The notes below the pieces were generated by a model. It saw nothing but the letters and a program-made list of their open reading frames with translations. It was not told where the DNA came from and did not search any database. Of a stretch of 43,367 nt of DNA, positions 1 through 9,900 are shown one piece after another (positions within the stretch are counted from its first letter, which is position 1; each line of letters begins with the position of its first letter). The stretch spans positions 1-43,367 of the forward strand of contig CAZUEO010000019.1 of the NCBI GenBank assembly GCA_964619675.1, in the 5' to 3' direction. Position numbers and translations under genes: made by a program. The DNA is from JAPLMW01 sp964619675. Its GTDB lineage: Bacteria > Planctomycetota > Phycisphaerae > Sedimentisphaerales > UBA12454.

Positions 1-445
1 CAGCCGTGCGAACTATTCCTGACACAAAACTGGCCAGAAACATAGCAACCACCAAAACAAGCAGGGAAGCTATAACCTTAGGGACGTAAGCAAATAAGCT
101 CGCAAGAACATCGGAAGCCTTCGGAAGACCCAGTGCATCAACTGTCATTACTAAAACCATAATAATAATCAGCCAATAAACCAGGTTGCTTATTACCTCT
201 CCGGCGGAAATTTTCAAATCGCCCTTCTTTAGAATTGCTGATATACCCGCCTTGTCCGCCAGCGTATCGAAGCGGATTAACTTAAGCAGCCAGTCAACTA
301 CCCGTTTGATTGCCTTGGCTATAAGCCAGCCTACTATCAGGATTATCAATGCCCCAAGCAGGACAGGAAGATAAGCCAGTATTCTGGTCAACATTTGGGT
401 GACCGGCTCAATGATAAGAGTGTTCCATTCAATTACAGCTAACAT
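1..445 (-). CDS. MscS-type mechanosensitive channel-like membrane protein, truncated by window edge
   Basis: The reverse strand reads open from an ATG at 445 to the window edge (148 codons, no stop), so only the N-terminal part is seen. A GGAGGT ribosome site lies about 7 bases upstream of the ATG. The product starts MLAVIEWNTL and has three strongly hydrophobic stretches, around residues 24-45, 86-105 and 122-146. Glycine-rich helices such as LLGALIILIVGWLIAKAI are typical of the conserved TM-helix repeat found in small-conductance mechanosensitive channel relatives, where they form the pore-side membrane region. The likely role is passive ion or solute release across the inner membrane. The C-terminal beta domain that would confirm MscS is outside the window, so it could be a TM-helix-repeat protein without it. 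Confidence 0.7.
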   Translation of the reverse strand, partial: MLAVIEWNTLIIEPVTQMLTRILAYLPVLLGALIILIVGWLIAKAIKRVVDWLLKLIRFDTLADKAGISAILKKGDLKISAGEVISNLVYWLIIIMVLVMTVDALGLPKASDVLASLFAYVPKVIASLLVLVVAMFLASFVSGIVRTA

Positions 446-712
446 TTTCTGTACCTCCGCAATAAATTGTCAATATTGAACGCTTGCCTTTCTATTTCTC
501 AACCTCTTCTTGCTCTTCCCCTGAAAACTAATTTGCAGTAATTACTCAACTAACATGCAAAAGCCGATATGTCAACACTTTTTGTTCATGTTTTTACCCC
601 CGAATCAAAAAAACTCTTTTTTAAAATAAAACGACTTATATCCTCTGCCTTTTCCCAATAAACCATTATTATTCGGGATTTCCTGCATACGCGCCTTAAT
701 TGCGACCTGCTG

Positions 713-1210
713 CTAACGGCTGTCAAATTCCACTTGCAGTATCTGACCAAGCTGCTGGGATAACTGTTCTATTTTATCTTCTGTAAGGTTGGGGTTTATT
801 ACCTGTGCCTTTTCATCCCTGCCCGTAATTTTTACGGTCCATATTTCCTTGCCGTCGATAATTTGTGAAGAATCGTATTTAACAAGGCGTTTGCGCATCA
901 AAATGAGTGTCAGCACAAAACGGAAGTTTACTTTTTCCTCGTCGGTTTCGCTCGCCAGTCTTTCGAAAAATGCAAGCAGCATATCATTATCCACGAAGAT
1001 TTTTTTCTTCTTGTCGTCTTTCGGCATTATGCTTTTCCAGTAGCAGTAAGCCGCAGGCTTATTTGCCATCCAGTATTCTATGCTGTAATCCTGCCGCCCC
1101 AGACCCTGCGGTGTCTCAATGAGCGTAGCGATGAATTCTTCATCAGGCTGTATTATTTTGCCGCTGCCGCTGCATGCACCCGTTGGTTTATGTATATCCC
1201 ATTCAGCCAT
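713..1210 (-). CDS. conserved hypothetical protein (165 aa)
   Basis: The product is a soluble 165-residue protein without signal peptide or membrane segment. The N-terminal third has the ordering CSGSGKII followed by aromatic-rich strands (YSIEYWM, AAYCYWKSIMP). The middle has a conserved-looking helix pair (DNDMLLAFFERLA, NFRFVLTLILMRKRLVKY), and the C-terminal half ends in a Gln-rich helix. From memory similar proteins recur in planctomycetes, but I know no function. It lies 11 bases downstream of the ComEA-like gene on the same strand and is probably the last gene of that operon. No clear Shine-Dalgarno precedes the ATG, which fits translational coupling. Confidence 0.75.
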   Translation of the reverse strand: MAEWDIHKPTGACSGSGKIIQPDEEFIATLIETPQGLGRQDYSIEYWMANKPAAYCYWKSIMPKDDKKKKIFVDNDMLLAFFERLASETDEEKVNFRFVLTLILMRKRLVKYDSSQIIDGKEIWTVKITGRDEKAQVINPNLTEDKIEQLSQQLGQILQVEFDSR

Positions 1211-1221
1211 TTATTTTGTAT

Positions 1222-1551
1222 CTATTCAAAAACGAGCCATTGTTTTATCTTTTCAACGGTTTTTTCGCCTATGCCCCTGACGTTTTCAAGGTCGCTTATC
1301 TTTTCAAATGTATTTTGCTCATTGCGATAGTCAACTATCGCCTGTGCTTTTCCTGTGCCTATTGAGGGCAGCTCGGCAAGCTGGCCGACAGAAGCAGTAT
1401 TAGGATTGAGTTTATCCGTCCGGGCAAAAACCGTTTTTCCGGAATGTCGCAAAACCGGAAAAACGAAACAAAAATTTAAAATAATGCCCGCAAAAAAAAC
1501 TGCCGCAAGCACCCCGGCTGCTTGTTTGTTTTTATCATCCGAATACTTCAT
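1222..1551 (-). CDS. ComEA-like helix-hairpin-helix membrane-anchored protein
   Basis: This 109-aa protein has one N-terminal membrane segment (about residues 11-33) followed by a ComEA-type double helix-hairpin-helix. The hairpins are visible as LPSIGTGKAQAI and VRGIGEKTVEKI, preceded by LNPNTAS. In ComEA and relatives this domain binds DNA without sequence specificity, for competence uptake in some species and for unknown roles in many others. I chose the ATG at 1551 because AGGA lies 8 bases before it. A GTG at 1584 overlaps the stop of the GH10-like gene by 4 bases and would add 11 residues. No ComEC or type IV pilus gene is in view, so a DNA-uptake role cannot be supported from context. 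Confidence 0.8.
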   Translation of the reverse strand: MKYSDDKNKQAAGVLAAVFFAGIILNFCFVFPVLRHSGKTVFARTDKLNPNTASVGQLAELPSIGTGKAQAIVDYRNEQNTFEKISDLENVRGIGEKTVEKIKQWLVFE

Positions 1552-1580
1552 AGAACAATTCCTGAACACCTGCCCTAATT

Positions 1581-3059
1581 TCACTTTTGCAGAATTTTTT
1601 TCTGCAGTTTTGCCATTGTCGCGAAGGACTTCTTCGGCTCAAATTTTTCGGTCAGCAGTCCTTCGCCGGCAAGGTTATTTGCATTTCCATCTGCAAGGGC
1701 CGAATAGGTTATGGTATTAACAAAGGGCTTGCTGAAGGCAATTTTGCAGAACTCTTCTATCCATTTTGACTGTTGTGTCTGATCCCAGGGCTTGTACCAC
1801 TGTCCCGCCTCGTTTGGCTGCTGTTTTTCGCCGTTTACTGTATCCGGCACGCCGAAAGCGGTTATATGCAGAGGTTTCGGCACAAATCCGAAGCGGTCGA
1901 GCATTGCGGAAATCTGCATCATATCGCGTATGTGCATTCCCGGCTCATTTCTGCCAAAAACCATTTGAACGCCGAGCGCATCGTAGTTTATGCCTGCCTG
2001 CGTTACCATATCGATATAGATAAGCGGCGGCACGGTATCAGGATTTTGCGCGTAATATTCGCCCCACGGATAAACTATATCAATCATCTTAAGGCTTCTG
2101 TTATCGGCTTCTCTTGCGGCAAGACAAGCCGTTCTGGTGATTTCCAGAATCCGCTCGAAACTGAAGGCGAAATGGTTATAGGCATTCAAACCACTCAAAA
2201 CCAGCCAGATATGAACGTACTTCGCATATCGGGTAACAATTTTTGAAATGAATTCGTAGCTGGCCTCGCGGATAACTTCAAAATCACTTTGGCCTTTCAG
2301 CCAGCCGGGCAGAAACTTCTGGTCAAAACATAACAGCGGCCCTGCGCAAAGAAGTATTCTCTTTTTGCCCAGAAGCTCGATGCAGTTGTCCATTTCGTCA
2401 AAATCATATTCGCCCCTGACAGGCTCTATCTTCGACCAGTCAACAGGTATCGTAACATGAGCGAACAGTTCGACTATCGCTTTAAGATAATTCTTGTTTT
2501 CAAGATGCTGCGGCTCAATCATGCAGCCCAAGCTCGAACGCGCAAAGCCGCGATTCTTGAGCCTGGCATCGAAAAGAATATCCGCGTATTTTATTGCGAG
2601 CTGTTCGGAAAACTTCAGTGCCCTTACCAGACACTCATCGGCCATTTCCGATGCCTTGGCAGGCTCATCTATGTTTTCAAGCATCTGAACGAAAAACCAC
2701 TGAATCTCATTTGCCAGGCTTCCAAAATGATTCTTCTGCTCGAAAATCGCCCAGTCCTCGCGCTTAATGGTTATTTCCATTAGTTTTGCACGGGCCAGCT
2801 CGACATTTAATATATAAGGCTGTTCCCTCTCCGGCAACCGGGTTGTACAAAGCGATACGATGCCGAAGCGCTCCACAGGCCAAAGCAGCGACAAGCCCGC
2901 AGGCTCAGCATTACTTCTCGTTTTGCAGTCTATAATGCCATTCTGAAAGGTTATGAACTTCGTGCTGCGAAACGGTATCCTGTCAGTGCCAAATAACGTA
3001 ACGCCCGTAAGCGCAAAATCCTTCGCTACCTTGCCATCTTTGAATACTATAAACTTCAC
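1581..3059 (-). CDS. GH10 (endo-xylanase-like) protein lacking both catalytic glutamates
   Basis: A 492-aa protein with an N-terminal beta-rich domain (about 1-165) and a GH10-like TIM barrel (about 170-490). Barrel landmarks include VDWSKIEPVRGEYDF (206-220), LPGWL (250-254) and the late segments LHITAFGVPD and GEGLL. Active GH10 enzymes have the acid/base Glu in a WDVVNE-type motif and the nucleophile in ITE. Here the first motif reads WLVLSG (285-290) and the second ITAFG (399-403), so both glutamates are replaced (Gly290, Ala401). Xylan hydrolysis by the usual mechanism is therefore unlikely, and a carbohydrate-binding or regulatory role is possible. There is no signal peptide. Start is GTG at 3059; a promoter lies at 3114-3141. 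It heads an operon with the ComEA-like and 165-aa genes. Confidence 0.82.
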   Translation of the reverse strand: MKFIVFKDGKVAKDFALTGVTLFGTDRIPFRSTKFITFQNGIIDCKTRSNAEPAGLSLLWPVERFGIVSLCTTRLPEREQPYILNVELARAKLMEITIKREDWAIFEQKNHFGSLANEIQWFFVQMLENIDEPAKASEMADECLVRALKFSEQLAIKYADILFDARLKNRGFARSSLGCMIEPQHLENKNYLKAIVELFAHVTIPVDWSKIEPVRGEYDFDEMDNCIELLGKKRILLCAGPLLCFDQKFLPGWLKGQSDFEVIREASYEFISKIVTRYAKYVHIWLVLSGLNAYNHFAFSFERILEITRTACLAAREADNRSLKMIDIVYPWGEYYAQNPDTVPPLIYIDMVTQAGINYDALGVQMVFGRNEPGMHIRDMMQISAMLDRFGFVPKPLHITAFGVPDTVNGEKQQPNEAGQWYKPWDQTQQSKWIEEFCKIAFSKPFVNTITYSALADGNANNLAGEGLLTEKFEPKKSFATMAKLQKKILQK

Positions 3060-3113
3060 CCGTCAAACCCTAAAAATACGTCAAAAAATACAGAAAATTC
3101 GTATAGACAGGGA

Positions 3114-3141
3114 ATTATAGCACCAAATAACCCCAAATCAA
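3114..3141 (-). promoter_or_regulatory. sigma-70-type promoter of the GH10-like operon
   Basis: On the minus strand TTGATT (3141-3136) and a perfect TATAAT (3119-3114) are separated by 16 bases. They lie 55 bases upstream of the GTG start of the GH10-like gene in an otherwise gene-free 159-base spacer. Confidence 0.55.
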
Positions 3142-3218
3142 TGAATCTTTTTTATGTGTCGTATAGGAATGAACTTGCACGCACACGGCATAGCGGAACG
3201 TAAACTGAGAAAAAGTAA

Positions 3219-3701
3219 CTAATTCACACAGGCAACAGCAACTAAATCCATATCGCTTTTTCCAGATTCGCTGTAATCCCTTAACTGCTGATTCTGCTCA
3301 ATTAACCCGGCTATCAAAGAAAACTGCTCAAGTATGATTTCTATATGCTCAAAAGACTGCTGTGAACTGCCCGGCAAAAGCATTACCACATAACCAATAC
3401 CATTAAAACCAGCCGAAAGACTCGAAGCAGCGACCAGGAAACCATCAATATGAGCTATCAAAGGCTCCTGGCCATCATCAACCCTCCTGCAAAGCCCATC
3501 CAGCAAACCTCTATCACAAAAGACCTTCTCAAAAACGTCCAGCCTGCTGGCGACGTAACTGCCGTTGTGATTGAGAATTGCAACAACAACGTCGGTGTCG
3601 GCAAAACTGTCAAAAACCATACTCGCTATCCGGTTAATAATCATATCAAAACTAACTTCGGCAGGAAAAAGCCGGGGTTTAACCAAAATCTTATGAGCCA
3701 T
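3219..3701 (-). CDS. hypothetical protein (160 aa), possibly sensor-like
   Basis: A soluble 160-residue protein without signal peptide. It alternates hydrophobic strands (VVVAILNHNGSYVA, HIDGFLVAASSL, GIGYVVMLLPG) with amphipathic helices and ends in a long helix around residues 118-145 (FEHIEIILEQFSLIAGLIEQ). That pattern resembles a GAF-type sensory alpha/beta fold with an exit helix, but this is judged only from the order of hydrophobic segments. It stands alone between two spacers of about 90-160 bases. No ribosome site is obvious before the ATG at 3701. I do not recognise the family. Confidence 0.6.
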   Translation of the reverse strand: MAHKILVKPRLFPAEVSFDMIINRIASMVFDSFADTDVVVAILNHNGSYVASRLDVFEKVFCDRGLLDGLCRRVDDGQEPLIAHIDGFLVAASSLSAGFNGIGYVVMLLPGSSQQSFEHIEIILEQFSLIAGLIEQNQQLRDYSESGKSDMDLVAVACVN

Positions 3702-3791
3702 TGGCAGATATTATCGACAAATATAAGGTTATAGGACGCTGCTGAAGCGGAGAAAGGCAAGGCACGGAAAATTTCAGGCACAGATTACAAT

Positions 3792-4217
3792 CTATTGTTC
3801 AATTCTGATTTGTGCGGGGTTGTCGAGGACGATTTCCGGCTGGTTCTGATAGGATGTTATAAAGCCGGTGATTTGGACTGTTTTGCCCGTGTACCGGTCC
3901 GGGTTGGGAAATTCAGAGGCGCTGGAAGCAAAAATCACGGCGCCAAACGGACAGGTTCTGTAATTGCGACAGAAATTTAAAAATATAGTGCCTTTTCGGG
4001 AAGTATAAATATGGTCCACTTTGCCTGTTACGCAGGCGTATTTCCCGACGTGAGCCGGAGCCTGGGAAAAATCTATGCGCAGGTCGGCCTGCCGCAAAGG
4101 CCGCGGCGGCGGACCGGCAGAAAACGGTTTTTTTGACAGCAGAATTGAGCCTGCAATTATAAGCGCAGCAGCGATAATGGTTATGGGTATCTTGTTTTTC
4201 TCAAGAAAATCTTTCAT
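3792..4217 (-). CDS. membrane-anchored OB-fold protein
   Basis: A 141-aa protein with a single N-terminal membrane helix (about 11-29), a short Pro/Arg-rich linker, and a compact beta domain of about 90 residues. The domain has the OB-fold rhythm: CVTGKVDHIYTSRKGTIFLNF, then a charged turn, then GKTVQITGFITSY and PEIVLDNPAQIRI. Such domains occur as nucleic-acid-binding modules, also fused to secreted nucleases, but no nuclease part is present here. The ATG at 4217 is preceded by GGAG at 5-6 bases; a GTG at 4229 overlaps that ribosome site, so I rejected it. The domain would face the periplasm. Ligand unknown. Confidence 0.72.
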   Translation of the reverse strand: MKDFLEKNKIPITIIAAALIIAGSILLSKKPFSAGPPPRPLRQADLRIDFSQAPAHVGKYACVTGKVDHIYTSRKGTIFLNFCRNYRTCPFGAVIFASSASEFPNPDRYTGKTVQITGFITSYQNQPEIVLDNPAQIRIEQ

Positions 4218-4261
4218 AATATTCTCCACACTATCGCCGCCAGCGCCAGAGTGTCAGACCA

Positions 4262-4267
4262 ATTATA
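4262..4267 (-). promoter_or_regulatory. -10 element of the OB-fold gene
   Basis: A perfect TATAAT on the minus strand, 45 bases upstream of the ATG at 4217. No good -35 box is found at 16-18 bases, so a promoter is only probable. Confidence 0.35.
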
Positions 4268-4382
4268 TCAATATTTCTTCAGGAAGGGAAAGGAAAGTTA
4301 AGGTTAAAGATTGCGCCAAACAGTTGCGGTTACGTTAATCGTAAAGTGTAGTTTAAGACGTAACCGGTAAACGAATTTGCAT

Positions 4383-5441
4383 TTACTGACCCACTTTATA
4401 AAAGCCGCGGCAGGGAACGTCTATCGACCCCTTGCCTTTAATTTTTATATGCAGCGTATCTGAAAAGATCCGCAACTTGCCTTCCCTGGGCGGCGGGATT
4501 ATATCAACATCTATCTTAAAGCGATTGGCAGTCTGCACCTGATTGACAACCTTGATGATGCCTTTGTCGGAAACAATCGACTCAAGCTCAATAGGCTGAT
4601 TATAATTGCTCGTAAGATATATGGTACGCTTCTGAACTTCGCCGGCAACCGCATCCCTGATAATAATCACAGTCGGCGAAGCATCAAACTCCCTCAGACA
4701 ATTATAGCCGACCCGCACAGACTTGTTAGCAGGATGATTAATAGTAAAAATGATATAGCCGCCAAGATATTTACGGAGATTCTCGACATTCACCTTAGGA
4801 TACAAAGTATGTGTGTCTGATACTTTGTTGGGGTCAAAATCTATGGTAAATACACCGCCTTCGGAATGAACGGCCGTTACTGCAAACGGCTCATTATTAT
4901 CGATGCTTTTTAGAGTTATCGCAACTGCACCGGCATTGTTCGCATCAACAAGTGAAAGAGTCATTGTTTCAGGAGCTACCCGAACCTGAGTCTGAACGCG
5001 AGCCCTTATAGTAAGCTCCACCCTTGGATTTTCGGGGTCGTTGCAGGAAACAAATATTCTCTGCGACGTCGGGCCCGAATACCGTGGTGCATGAAACCGG
5101 ACACTCACCTGTCCCGATTCGCCGGGGGCGTAGTCCTTCTTCTGCAATTCCGGCACCGTACACTTGCACGTGCCTTTGGTCCGCGTAATTTGCAATGTGG
5201 CCTTGCCGGCATTGGTAAAAGCAAAGGTGCAGTTATTGTAGCTGTCGGGAGATATATCGCCAAAATCATGAACCACATTGTCAAACTTTATATGAGGCAC
5301 GGGGCCGGTTGATTTGAGTTTTTGGGGCGTGTTTTTGTCCGGCGGGCTGGAACTTGCAGCCTCGGACTGATACGATGAAACAGAAATCAGAAACAGGGTA
5401 ACAAAAACAGAAACAACAATATTATAAAATCTGCCGTTCAT
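4383..5441 (-). CDS. secreted DUF1573-domain protein
   Basis: A 352-aa exported protein with an N-terminal signal peptide (hydrophobic core about residues 7-22, Ala-rich cleavage region near 29). The DUF1573 module occupies about residues 50-145: HDFGDISPDS, the Cys-x-Cys pair in GTCKCTVPEL, the APGESGQVSVRF loop and the repeat-closing RIFVSCNDPENP. DUF1573 is an immunoglobulin-like beta sandwich frequent in Planctomycetes and Bacteroidetes secreted proteins. Two further beta-rich stretches, about 150-240 and 250-350, follow. Molecular function is unknown; a periplasmic or surface structural role is inferred from the fold. The ribosome site GGAG precedes the ATG and a promoter lies at 5494-5522. 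It is divergent from purD. Confidence 0.85.
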   Translation of the reverse strand: MNGRFYNIVVSVFVTLFLISVSSYQSEAASSSPPDKNTPQKLKSTGPVPHIKFDNVVHDFGDISPDSYNNCTFAFTNAGKATLQITRTKGTCKCTVPELQKKDYAPGESGQVSVRFHAPRYSGPTSQRIFVSCNDPENPRVELTIRARVQTQVRVAPETMTLSLVDANNAGAVAITLKSIDNNEPFAVTAVHSEGGVFTIDFDPNKVSDTHTLYPKVNVENLRKYLGGYIIFTINHPANKSVRVGYNCLREFDASPTVIIIRDAVAGEVQKRTIYLTSNYNQPIELESIVSDKGIIKVVNQVQTANRFKIDVDIIPPPREGKLRIFSDTLHIKIKGKGSIDVPCRGFYKVGQ

Positions 5442-5493
5442 AATCGCTTCTCCATTAATCTGCTAAACAAATCCGCAAAATTCCAAACCATGC

Positions 5494-5522
5494 ATTCTAA
5501 CAATAAGTTGTCCCTTTTGCAA
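5494..5522 (-). promoter_or_regulatory. promoter of the DUF1573 gene
   Basis: On the minus strand TTGCAA and TAGAAT are spaced by 17 bases, ending 53 bases before the start codon. The -10 sits in the string TGTTAGAAT, which is also found in the proA promoter. Confidence 0.45.
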
Positions 5523-5557
5523 CAGTAAATTTTGCCTGCCGGACAAACAAAGAAAAC

Positions 5558-5586
5558 TTGTGAAACGGTGGCGGCTGTGGTAAATT
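5558..5586 (+). promoter_or_regulatory. candidate purD promoter
   Basis: TTGTGA and TAAATT are separated by 17 bases, ending 45 bases before the purD ATG. Each box matches consensus at 4 of 6 positions, so the call is weak. Confidence 0.3.
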
Positions 5587-5631
5587 AAGCCGCAAATAAC
5601 GAAAATACGGCTCTTTACGGATGAGGCAAAA

Positions 5632-6930
5632 ATGAACGTATTGCTGATAGGAAACGGCGGAAGAGAGCACGCTATCGCGTGGAAGCTGGCACAATCGAAA
5701 CAAATAAACAAGCTTTTCATCGCACCCGGCAATCCCGGCACCGCCAAATGCGGCGCTAATATCGATATTAAAGCGGACGATTATGACAAACTCCTTTCCT
5801 TCGCCAAAGATAATAAAATCGGTCTTGCCATCATAGGACCTGAAGACCCGCTGGCAGCAGGTATCGTTGACAGATTTGAAGCGGCAGGCATAAAAGCCTT
5901 CGGACCGAGCGGGGCAGCAGCCCAGCTTGAGGCCGACAAGGCTTTTGCAAAACAAATAATGAAGGCCAACGCGATACCAACGGCAGAAAGCAGAACCTTT
6001 GACAATTTTCAGGACGCCAAGGCATATATCGCAAGCAGGGATGAGGCGGTTGTCATCAAGGCCGCAGGACTGGCCAAGGGAAAAGGAGTATTTGTCTGCG
6101 ACGACCCTGCCGAGGGAATCATCGCCGCTGAAAAAATTATGTGCGACAAAATATTTGCAAGTGCAGGCGACAAAATCGTCGTTGAAGATAAGCTGCTGGG
6201 GCAGGAAGCATCGATACTGGCCTTTGTGGACTCGAGAAATATTTATGTACTTGAAAGCTCACAAGACCACAAACCTATCAGGGACGGAGACAGCGGCCCA
6301 AACACCGGCGGTATGGGCGCCTACAGCCCGGCGCCAGTAGTTACGGAAAAAATTATGGGCCAGACTATCAAAGAAATATTCGTGCCTATAGTTGACGGAA
6401 TGAACAAAAACGCCACACCTTACAAAGGGATTCTATACGCTGGAATTATGATTACGCAGGGCGGGCCGCGAGTGCTCGAATTTAATGTGCGATTCGGAGA
6501 CCCTGAAACGCAGCCGATACTCGCAAGACTCAAAAGCGATTTGCTCGAGGCGATGCTGGCAACCTGCGACGGGAAACTCGATAAAATCACGCTCGAATGG
6601 GATAGGCGCCCCGCTGTTTGCGTCGTTATGGCATCAGGCGGATACCCGGAGACTTACGAAAAAGGAAAAATCATAACAGGACTCGAAGACGCGGAAAAAA
6701 TCCCCGATTGCTTAGTGTTCCATGCAGGCACTGCAGAAAAAGACGGGAAAATCGTTACGAGCGGCGGAAGAGTACTGGGCGTAACGGCGATGGGAGAGAC
6801 AATCGCAACGGCACAACAAAGGGCATACGAGGCCGCTGAAAAAATAAAGTTCGAAAAGGCATACTATAGAAAAGACATAGCGGATAAAGCGATTAAAAAA
6901 TTGAAAATTTCGGAAATTGCGGACTTGTGA
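5632..6930 (+). CDS. purD: phosphoribosylamine-glycine ligase (GAR synthetase)
   Basis: PurD joins glycine to 5-phosphoribosylamine with ATP, the second step of de novo purine synthesis in the cytoplasm. The 432-aa length is usual. The N-terminal motif GNGGREHAIAWKL (7-19) is diagnostic. The ATP-grasp region follows from about residue 100, with the family signature DHKPIRDGDSGPNTGGMGAYSP near 212-234, and the metal-binding segment LEFNVRFGDPETQ near 282-294. A C-terminal domain closes the protein. The start is ATG with GAGG about 8 bases upstream. The stop overlaps the GTG start of the AsmA-like gene by 4 bases, so the two are translationally coupled. No other pur gene is in the window. Confidence 0.97.
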   Translation: MNVLLIGNGGREHAIAWKLAQSKQINKLFIAPGNPGTAKCGANIDIKADDYDKLLSFAKDNKIGLAIIGPEDPLAAGIVDRFEAAGIKAFGPSGAAAQLEADKAFAKQIMKANAIPTAESRTFDNFQDAKAYIASRDEAVVIKAAGLAKGKGVFVCDDPAEGIIAAEKIMCDKIFASAGDKIVVEDKLLGQEASILAFVDSRNIYVLESSQDHKPIRDGDSGPNTGGMGAYSPAPVVTEKIMGQTIKEIFVPIVDGMNKNATPYKGILYAGIMITQGGPRVLEFNVRFGDPETQPILARLKSDLLEAMLATCDGKLDKITLEWDRRPAVCVVMASGGYPETYEKGKIITGLEDAEKIPDCLVFHAGTAEKDGKIVTSGGRVLGVTAMGETIATAQQRAYEAAEKIKFEKAYYRKDIADKAIKKLKISEIADL

Positions 6931-9900
6931 TAAAAAAAGACAAGAAAATTATTTATTGGATTATAATAATCATCGCTGCCGTCATTCTGTGGTGCCTTTA
7001 CAACTGGGGCGGAACCTTACTGAAACCCCTTGCCATTAAGCAAATCAAGGAAATAACCGGAGCAAGAGTCGATATCGACGGGATAAGGTTTAGAATAAGC
7101 GGAAAAGTCAGGCTTGAAAACATACGAATCGGGCCGCTGACCAAACAGAAGCCGGACAACGCTATTCTAACTGCAAAAAAACTGGACGCTTATTTTGCAC
7201 CGATAAGCATCCTGAAATTGTCGCCGCGGTTAAAACGCCTCAAAATTGAAGACTTCACACTGAACGTACAATACAACAACGATATAAAACAATGGAATAT
7301 CCTCGCTCTGAAACTGCCTGCGGGAAAAAAGAAGCCCCCCCTGCCGCAGCTCAGATTCAAAAGAGGAGAAATAAAATTTACACAGATAAACAATGGAAAG
7401 GAAACCAAAAACATTGCCTGCTGCATAAAGAACGGCAATATGAAAAAAGGGGCCAATACTCTGACCATCGCAGAAGATGACGCAACCGAAACAAGCGGAA
7501 ACCGGATACTGGTCAACTGGACAAAACCTGCCCTGAGATTGTCGAACGGGAATGGTAAAACGGAAATTAAAGTCGACTGCCGGCTGCCGCTGCTCGATTT
7601 AAGCCTGTTCGGAAGCAAATGCAACCTTAACAGCTTCAATTCAAAAATCACCGCAGACAAGGAAAACATAATTTTTGAAAACACACGTCTTGTCATCGGG
7701 CCACAAACCGTAATAGACGTCAACGGCGTAATAAAAGACCTGCAAAAAGACCCTGCGTTCGTCTTCGCCGTTAAAATGAAAGACCTGACCGTCCGACACG
7801 AGCCTGCCGATAACACTTTTGTAACAGGAAGCAGAATATTCGAACAATTCATCCCGATGCTGCAGGTGTTCTTCGACAACTTCAACCCGCAGGGACTGCT
7901 CGACCTCGACGTCATCCTAACAGGAAAGGCAAAACAGATTGCCAAAACTCAGTGCAGGGGCTACCTTGGCTGCAAGGATATTTCCATGCAATACTTTCAG
8001 TTTCCATATCTTCTCGAACATCTTGCGGGAAGAATCGACGTTACAGAAAATAGTATGACCATGAAAGACGTCAAGGCCGCTCACGGAAAAGTTCCTATCA
8101 CAATGAACGGCTACTGCAGCGGGTTCGGTGAAACTATGGATAGCCGGATAGTCATGTCGAGCAATAATATGATTCTCGATGACGACCTTTACACGGCGCT
8201 GCTCGAACATCACAAAAGACTGTGGTATATATTCTCGCCGGCAGGAGTGGTTTCAGGAGATTTTATCTACTCGGCCAAACCGCCGGACACCAGGATAATG
8301 GAAATATACGGCGATTTGCTCAACGTCTCAATTATGTGCCAGTATTTTCCTTATTCCATAAGGGATATTACAGGAAAAATCGCCATGAGCGGCGATAGAA
8401 TAGAGCTCAAGGATATTTCCAGCCGGCGAAACGGCGGCACAATCAAAATGTACGGCCTGATTACAAAGGCGAATACGCTAAGCCCCCAATACAACTTTAA
8501 AATACAGGCTGACGACATAGCCATCGACAAAGAACTTATAAACGCGTTTCCGCAGGAACAGAAAAAGTTCTTCAGCAATTTCGGCATACAGGCGAAAGGT
8601 GATGCGGACATTCATATTTTCTCGGCCGATAACAACGAAATACCGGTAGATTATCTGGCAAAACTCAACATAACGGGCCAGCGGATAAGCCATCCTCTGC
8701 TGCCGCAGCCTTTGACGAATATCACGCTCGATGCAAATCTTACGCCCGCAACTCTCGAAATAGAAAGTTTCAAGGCCGATTTCAACGACAGCCCTCTCGA
8801 TGCCGCAGGAACAATATGGACGGGATTCGGAAAAGAACCTGTAGGATACTGTATGCGCCTCAAGGCGATGCATCTGGCGCTCGACAGTAATCTTGTCGGG
8901 ACGGTGCTCGGCCAAAGCAGTGCAGAACTGCTTGAAGACTACAATTTCAAGGGGCCGGTAAACCTCAGTGCCACCATTGCTAAAAACCCAAAAATAAAGT
9001 GCCCTCCGTTCGAAATCGCGGTCGAATGCCTGAGTGATACCGCTGCTATAAGCAAACTCAATCTGCCGCTGAAAGACATTACCGGCAGAGTAATCGTAAA
9101 ACCGGATACTATTGAATTTATTGAGCTGGCGGCAACGCCCGCGGGCAGCATTGAACCTCTGGAAAAAACGCCGAGAATTATGCTCGACGGAAAAATAAAT
9201 ATGCTGCAGCAGGATATCAATTCGGCAGAATTAAAATTAAACGCCGTTGAAATGAGTCTTGACGAAAAATTCGCAGCCGTCCTGGGAAAGATGGGAAAAT
9301 ATTATACCGAACTTGAGCCGACCGGAAAATTCGACCTCAATCTCGACAGGATAAAATTCTACAAAAACGATGCGAACGACAAAATGCTTCAGCTTGACGG
9401 AGCCATATTTTTCAAAAACTGTTCAATCGGACGAAAAAAACCTGTCAGCAATATATACGCAATACTCGATATCGACGCCCGATATAAGGTCGGTGCCGGC
9501 CTGCGCAACTGCAACCTGTTTTTGAACGTTCAAAACGTTAAGGTCAAGAACAGGCCTTTTAAAAATCTCAAGGCACCCATAATCACCGATATCAACGAGG
9601 AAAAAATCGTCGTGGAAAATTTCGTCGGAGATTTTCTCGGCGGAAAAATCACAGGCGCCGCCGAATTTCAGACCGACAGTACCGGCAAACTCGCGAATTA
9701 CAGCATCAGTATGGCCCTTTCGCAGGTCGATACCGAAAGCCTTGTTTCGCCGCAGACGATGAGCGCTTCGCAAACCGGCGGTACAGTAAACGGCGAACTG
9801 AATATACAAGGGGATTTTCGACAGGCCGGGACCGCAAGAGGAAGACTCATCGCCCTGGCGACAGGATTAAAACCAAAACAAACAGGAATAGTTACGCAAA

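Noticed and set aside
1222..1551. Competence (DNA uptake) locus
   Set aside because: Only a ComEA-like protein is present; no ComEC, ComF or pilus genes are in view.
7190..7945. Long antisense frame inside the AsmA-like gene (251 codons)
   Set aside because: Shadow of the real gene; low-complexity Ser/Phe/Leu composition and no ribosome site.
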